This document shows positions 4,498 to 6,489 of a stretch of 6,489 nucleotides of DNA, in pieces. The translations under genes were made by a program, and so were the position numbers. The stretch comes from Oscillospiraceae bacterium (lineage in GTDB: Bacteria; Bacillota; Clostridia; Oscillospirales; UBA644): the NCBI GenBank assembly GCA_015067385.1, contig SVMP01000119.1, positions 1-6,489 on the forward strand, in the 5' to 3' direction. Numbering within the stretch: position 1 is the stretch's first letter; every line of letters starts with the position of its first letter. The notes below the pieces were generated by a model that saw only the letters and a program-made list of their open reading frames with translations, had not been told where the DNA came from and made no database searches.

Positions 4498-6288
4498 ATG
4501 TACAGATCACACGTTCTGATTTGCGGCGGCACAGGCTGTTCCTCGTCCGGTTCCGCAAAGATCCTTTCCGAAATGGAAAGCGAGATCAAAAAACAGGGTC
4601 TCGAAAATGAAGTTAAAGTAGTTCAGACCGGTTGTTTCGGTCTCTGCGCCCTCGGTCCCATCATGATCGTTTATCCCGAAGGCTGTTTCTACAGCAGAGT
4701 TACCGTTGAAGACGTTCCCGAGATCGTTTCCGAACATCTTCTCAAGGGCCGTGTCGTTACCCGTCTTCTCTATCAGGAAACCGTTTCCGATGACGGTATC
4801 AAATCCCTTAACGAAACCAACTTCTATAAAAAACAGCACCGTGTTGCTCTTCGTAACTGCGGCGTTATCAACCCCGAAAATATCGAAGAATACATAGCTG
4901 TAGACGGTTATGCGGCTCTCGGTAAAGTTCTTACCGAAATGACTCCCGATGAAGTTATCGACGTTATCCTTAAGTCCGGTCTTCGCGGCCGCGGCGGCGC
5001 AGGCTTCCCCACCGGTAAAAAATGGCAGCTCGCTCGTAACCTCGTACCCGATGCTGACCAGAAATACGTTTGCTGTAACGCTGACGAAGGCGACCCCGGT
5101 GCTTTCATGGACCGTTCCGTTCTCGAAGGCGACCCCCACGCTCTTATCGAAGCTATGGCTATCGCAGGCTACGCTATCGGCGCTACCCAGGGCTTTGTTT
5201 ACGTAAGAGCTGAATACCCCATCGCTGTTAAACGTCTCAGAATCGCTATCGAACAGGCTCGTGAATACGGTCTTCTCGGTAAAAACATCTTCGACAGCGG
5301 CTTCGACTTTGATATGGACATCCGTCTCGGCGCAGGCGCTTTCGTTTGCGGCGAAGAAACCGCTCTTATGACTTCTATCGAAGGTCACAGAGGCGAGCCC
5401 CGTCCCCGTCCTCCGTTCCCCGCTGAAAAAGGTCTTTTCGGCAAACCTTCCGTTCTTAATAACGTTGAAACATACGCTAACATTCCTCAGATCATCCTTA
5501 AGGGCGCTGATTGGTTCTCCTCTATGGGTACCGAAAAGAGTAAGGGTACTAAAGTATTCGCTCTCGGCGGCAAGATCGTAAACACCGGCCTCGTTGAAGT
5601 TCCCATGGGTACAACTCTCCGTGAGATCATCGAAGACATCGGCGGCGGTATCCCCAACGGCAAGAAGTTCAAGGCAGCTCAGACCGGCGGTCCTTCCGGC
5701 GGATGTATCCCTGCTCAGCATCTTGATACCCCCATCGACTACGATAACCTTATCGCTATCGGCTCTATGATGGGTTCCGGCGGTCTTATCGTTATGGACG
5801 AAGACAACTGTATGGTTGACATCGCAAAATTCTTCCTCGAATTCACCGTTGATGAAAGCTGCGGTAAGTGTACTCCCTGCCGTATCGGTAACAAACGTCT
5901 TCTCGAACTCCTCAATAAGATCACTTCCGGTAACGGTACTCTCGAAGATCTCGACAAGATGGAAGAACTTTGCTACTATATCAAAGAAAACTCCCTCTGC
6001 GGTCTTGGTCAGACTGCTCCCAACCCTGTTCTCTCAACTCTCCGTTATTTCCGCGACGAATATGTAGCTCATATCGTTGATAAGAGATGTCCCGCAGGCG
6101 TATGCAAGAAGCTCGTTACATTCGAAATTCTTGACACATGTAAGGGTTGTACGAAGTGTGCAAGAAACTGCCCGGTTAACGCTATTACCGGTAAGGTTAA
6201 AGAAAAACATGTTATCGATACCGCTAAATGTATCAAGTGCGGCGCTTGTATCGACAACTGTAACTTTAACGCTATAATCAAGAAATAA
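4498..6288 (+). CDS. hydB: NuoF/HydB-like NAD(P)H- and FMN-binding iron-sulfur subunit of the [FeFe] hydrogenase
   Basis: This 596-residue protein (HydB, or HndC) exchanges electrons with NAD(P)H through FMN and is the likely bifurcation site in HydABC-type enzymes. An N-terminal thioredoxin-like ferredoxin domain has [2Fe-2S] ligands C9-x4-C14 and C46-x3-C50. The NuoF core has GRGGAGFPTG (164-173) and NADEGDPGAFMDR (194-206) for nucleotide and FMN binding, then GAGAFVCGEETAL (278-290). A [4Fe-4S] site is formed by C455, C458 and C461 (ESCGKCTPC) with C501. The C-terminal tail is a two-cluster ferredoxin with C548/551/554/558 and C578/581/584/588. Two further cysteines lie in RCPAGVC (C531, C536). 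AAGGAGG at 4484-4490, overlapping the previous stop, is 7 nt before the ATG. Codon choice is strongly biased (Arg mostly CGT, Ile mostly ATC), which suggests high expression. NADH versus NADPH preference cannot be read from the sequence. Confidence 0.95.
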   Translation: MYRSHVLICGGTGCSSSGSAKILSEMESEIKKQGLENEVKVVQTGCFGLCALGPIMIVYPEGCFYSRVTVEDVPEIVSEHLLKGRVVTRLLYQETVSDDGIKSLNETNFYKKQHRVALRNCGVINPENIEEYIAVDGYAALGKVLTEMTPDEVIDVILKSGLRGRGGAGFPTGKKWQLARNLVPDADQKYVCCNADEGDPGAFMDRSVLEGDPHALIEAMAIAGYAIGATQGFVYVRAEYPIAVKRLRIAIEQAREYGLLGKNIFDSGFDFDMDIRLGAGAFVCGEETALMTSIEGHRGEPRPRPPFPAEKGLFGKPSVLNNVETYANIPQIILKGADWFSSMGTEKSKGTKVFALGGKIVNTGLVEVPMGTTLREIIEDIGGGIPNGKKFKAAQTGGPSGGCIPAQHLDTPIDYDNLIAIGSMMGSGGLIVMDEDNCMVDIAKFFLEFTVDESCGKCTPCRIGNKRLLELLNKITSGNGTLEDLDKMEELCYYIKENSLCGLGQTAPNPVLSTLRYFRDEYVAHIVDKRCPAGVCKKLVTFEILDTCKGCTKCARNCPVNAITGKVKEKHVIDTAKCIKCGACIDNCNFNAIIKK

Positions 6289-6303
6289 TCGGAGGTTAGA
6301 ATA

Positions 6304-6489
6304 ATGGCTGATGTAACTTTAAAAATTAACGGTCTGCCCGTCACCGTTCCTGCCGGAACGACCATTCTCGACGCGGCTAACTCCGTTGGTATAAAAATTC
6401 CCACTCTCTGCTTCCTCAAAGATATCAACGCTATCGGCGCTTGCCGTATCTGCGTTGTTGAAGTTAAGGGCGCAAGATCTCTTGTTGCT
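6304..6489 (+). CDS. hydA: [FeFe] hydrogenase catalytic subunit, N-terminal fragment (runs off the right edge)
   Basis: Only the first 62 residues are in the window. They form most of a plant-type [2Fe-2S] ferredoxin domain: LKINGLPVTVPAGTTILDAA (6-25), then C36 and C47-R-I-C50 in IGACRICVVEVKGARSLVA, with the fourth ligand expected just past the edge. This exact type of domain opens HydA/HndD, the large [FeFe] hydrogenase subunit that holds the H-cluster. The H-cluster motifs themselves lie outside the window, so the identity rests on this domain and on the operon. It could in principle open a NuoG-like or formate dehydrogenase protein, but the KGARSLVA continuation and the NuoE-HndB-NuoF context favour hydrogenase. 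The start ATG at 6304 has GGAGG 8 nt upstream, and the gap from the previous stop is 15 nt. Confidence 0.88.
   Translation, partial: MADVTLKINGLPVTVPAGTTILDAANSVGIKIPTLCFLKDINAIGACRICVVEVKGARSLVA

Noticed and set aside
4507..5721. A 404-codon open frame on the minus strand
   Set aside because: It lies wholly inside the HydB-like gene, whose identity is certain, and its low-complexity Ala/Val/Phe/Asp-rich translation has no motif. It has no suitable ribosome binding site that I could find.

Overview
The window looks like a chromosomal segment from an anaerobic, moderate-GC, low-AT-bias member of the Clostridia (Firmicutes). The reasons are GGAGG-type ribosome binding sites in front of most genes, AT-rich intergenic DNA with TATAAT-type promoters, a TTG start, the pheS-pheT pair, and a five-gene operon for a multimeric [FeFe] hydrogenase of the Hnd/HydABC (NAD(P)- and ferredoxin-linked, probably electron-bifurcating) kind. 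Assignment below class level is not supported by the sequence alone.

Left half, minus strand. Reading right to left there is a small M14-fold zinc-carboxypeptidase homologue (2044-2838), then pheS (872-1903) and the 5' part of pheT (850 down to base 1, running off the edge). PheS and PheT form the phenylalanyl-tRNA synthetase alpha2beta2 enzyme. pheS has its own extended -10 promoter at 1954-1982, and the leader (about 44 nt) is too short for a T-box. The M14 protein keeps the family's framework motifs but appears to have lost every zinc ligand and the catalytic glutamate, so it is probably a pseudoenzyme.

Centre. The 225-bp divergent intergenic region (2839-3063) carries an extended -10 promoter for the rightward operon, a 7-bp inverted repeat starting about at the predicted transcription start, and a sequence resembling a Rex (NADH-sensing repressor) operator.

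Right half, plus strand. The operon reads: a NuoE/HydC-like [2Fe-2S] subunit (3064-3567); a stand-alone GHKL-type ATPase-domain protein with a distinct C-terminal region (3567-4130); an HndB/HydD-like thioredoxin-fold small subunit with only three cysteines (4117-4485); a NuoF/HydB-like NAD(P)H- and FMN-binding subunit with many Fe-S motifs (4498-6288); and the start of the catalytic [FeFe] hydrogenase HydA/HndD (6304 to the right edge). The genes are tightly packed (1-nt and 14-nt overlaps, then gaps of 12 and 15 nt), which fits co-transcription. In the predicted complex, electrons from NAD(P)H (HydB FMN) and reduced ferredoxin are combined to make H2 on HydA, or the reverse. The GHKL ATPase is the member whose role is not explained by this model.

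I see no tRNA, rRNA, CRISPR, insertion sequence or prophage signal. No gene-free stretch exceeds 300 bases.
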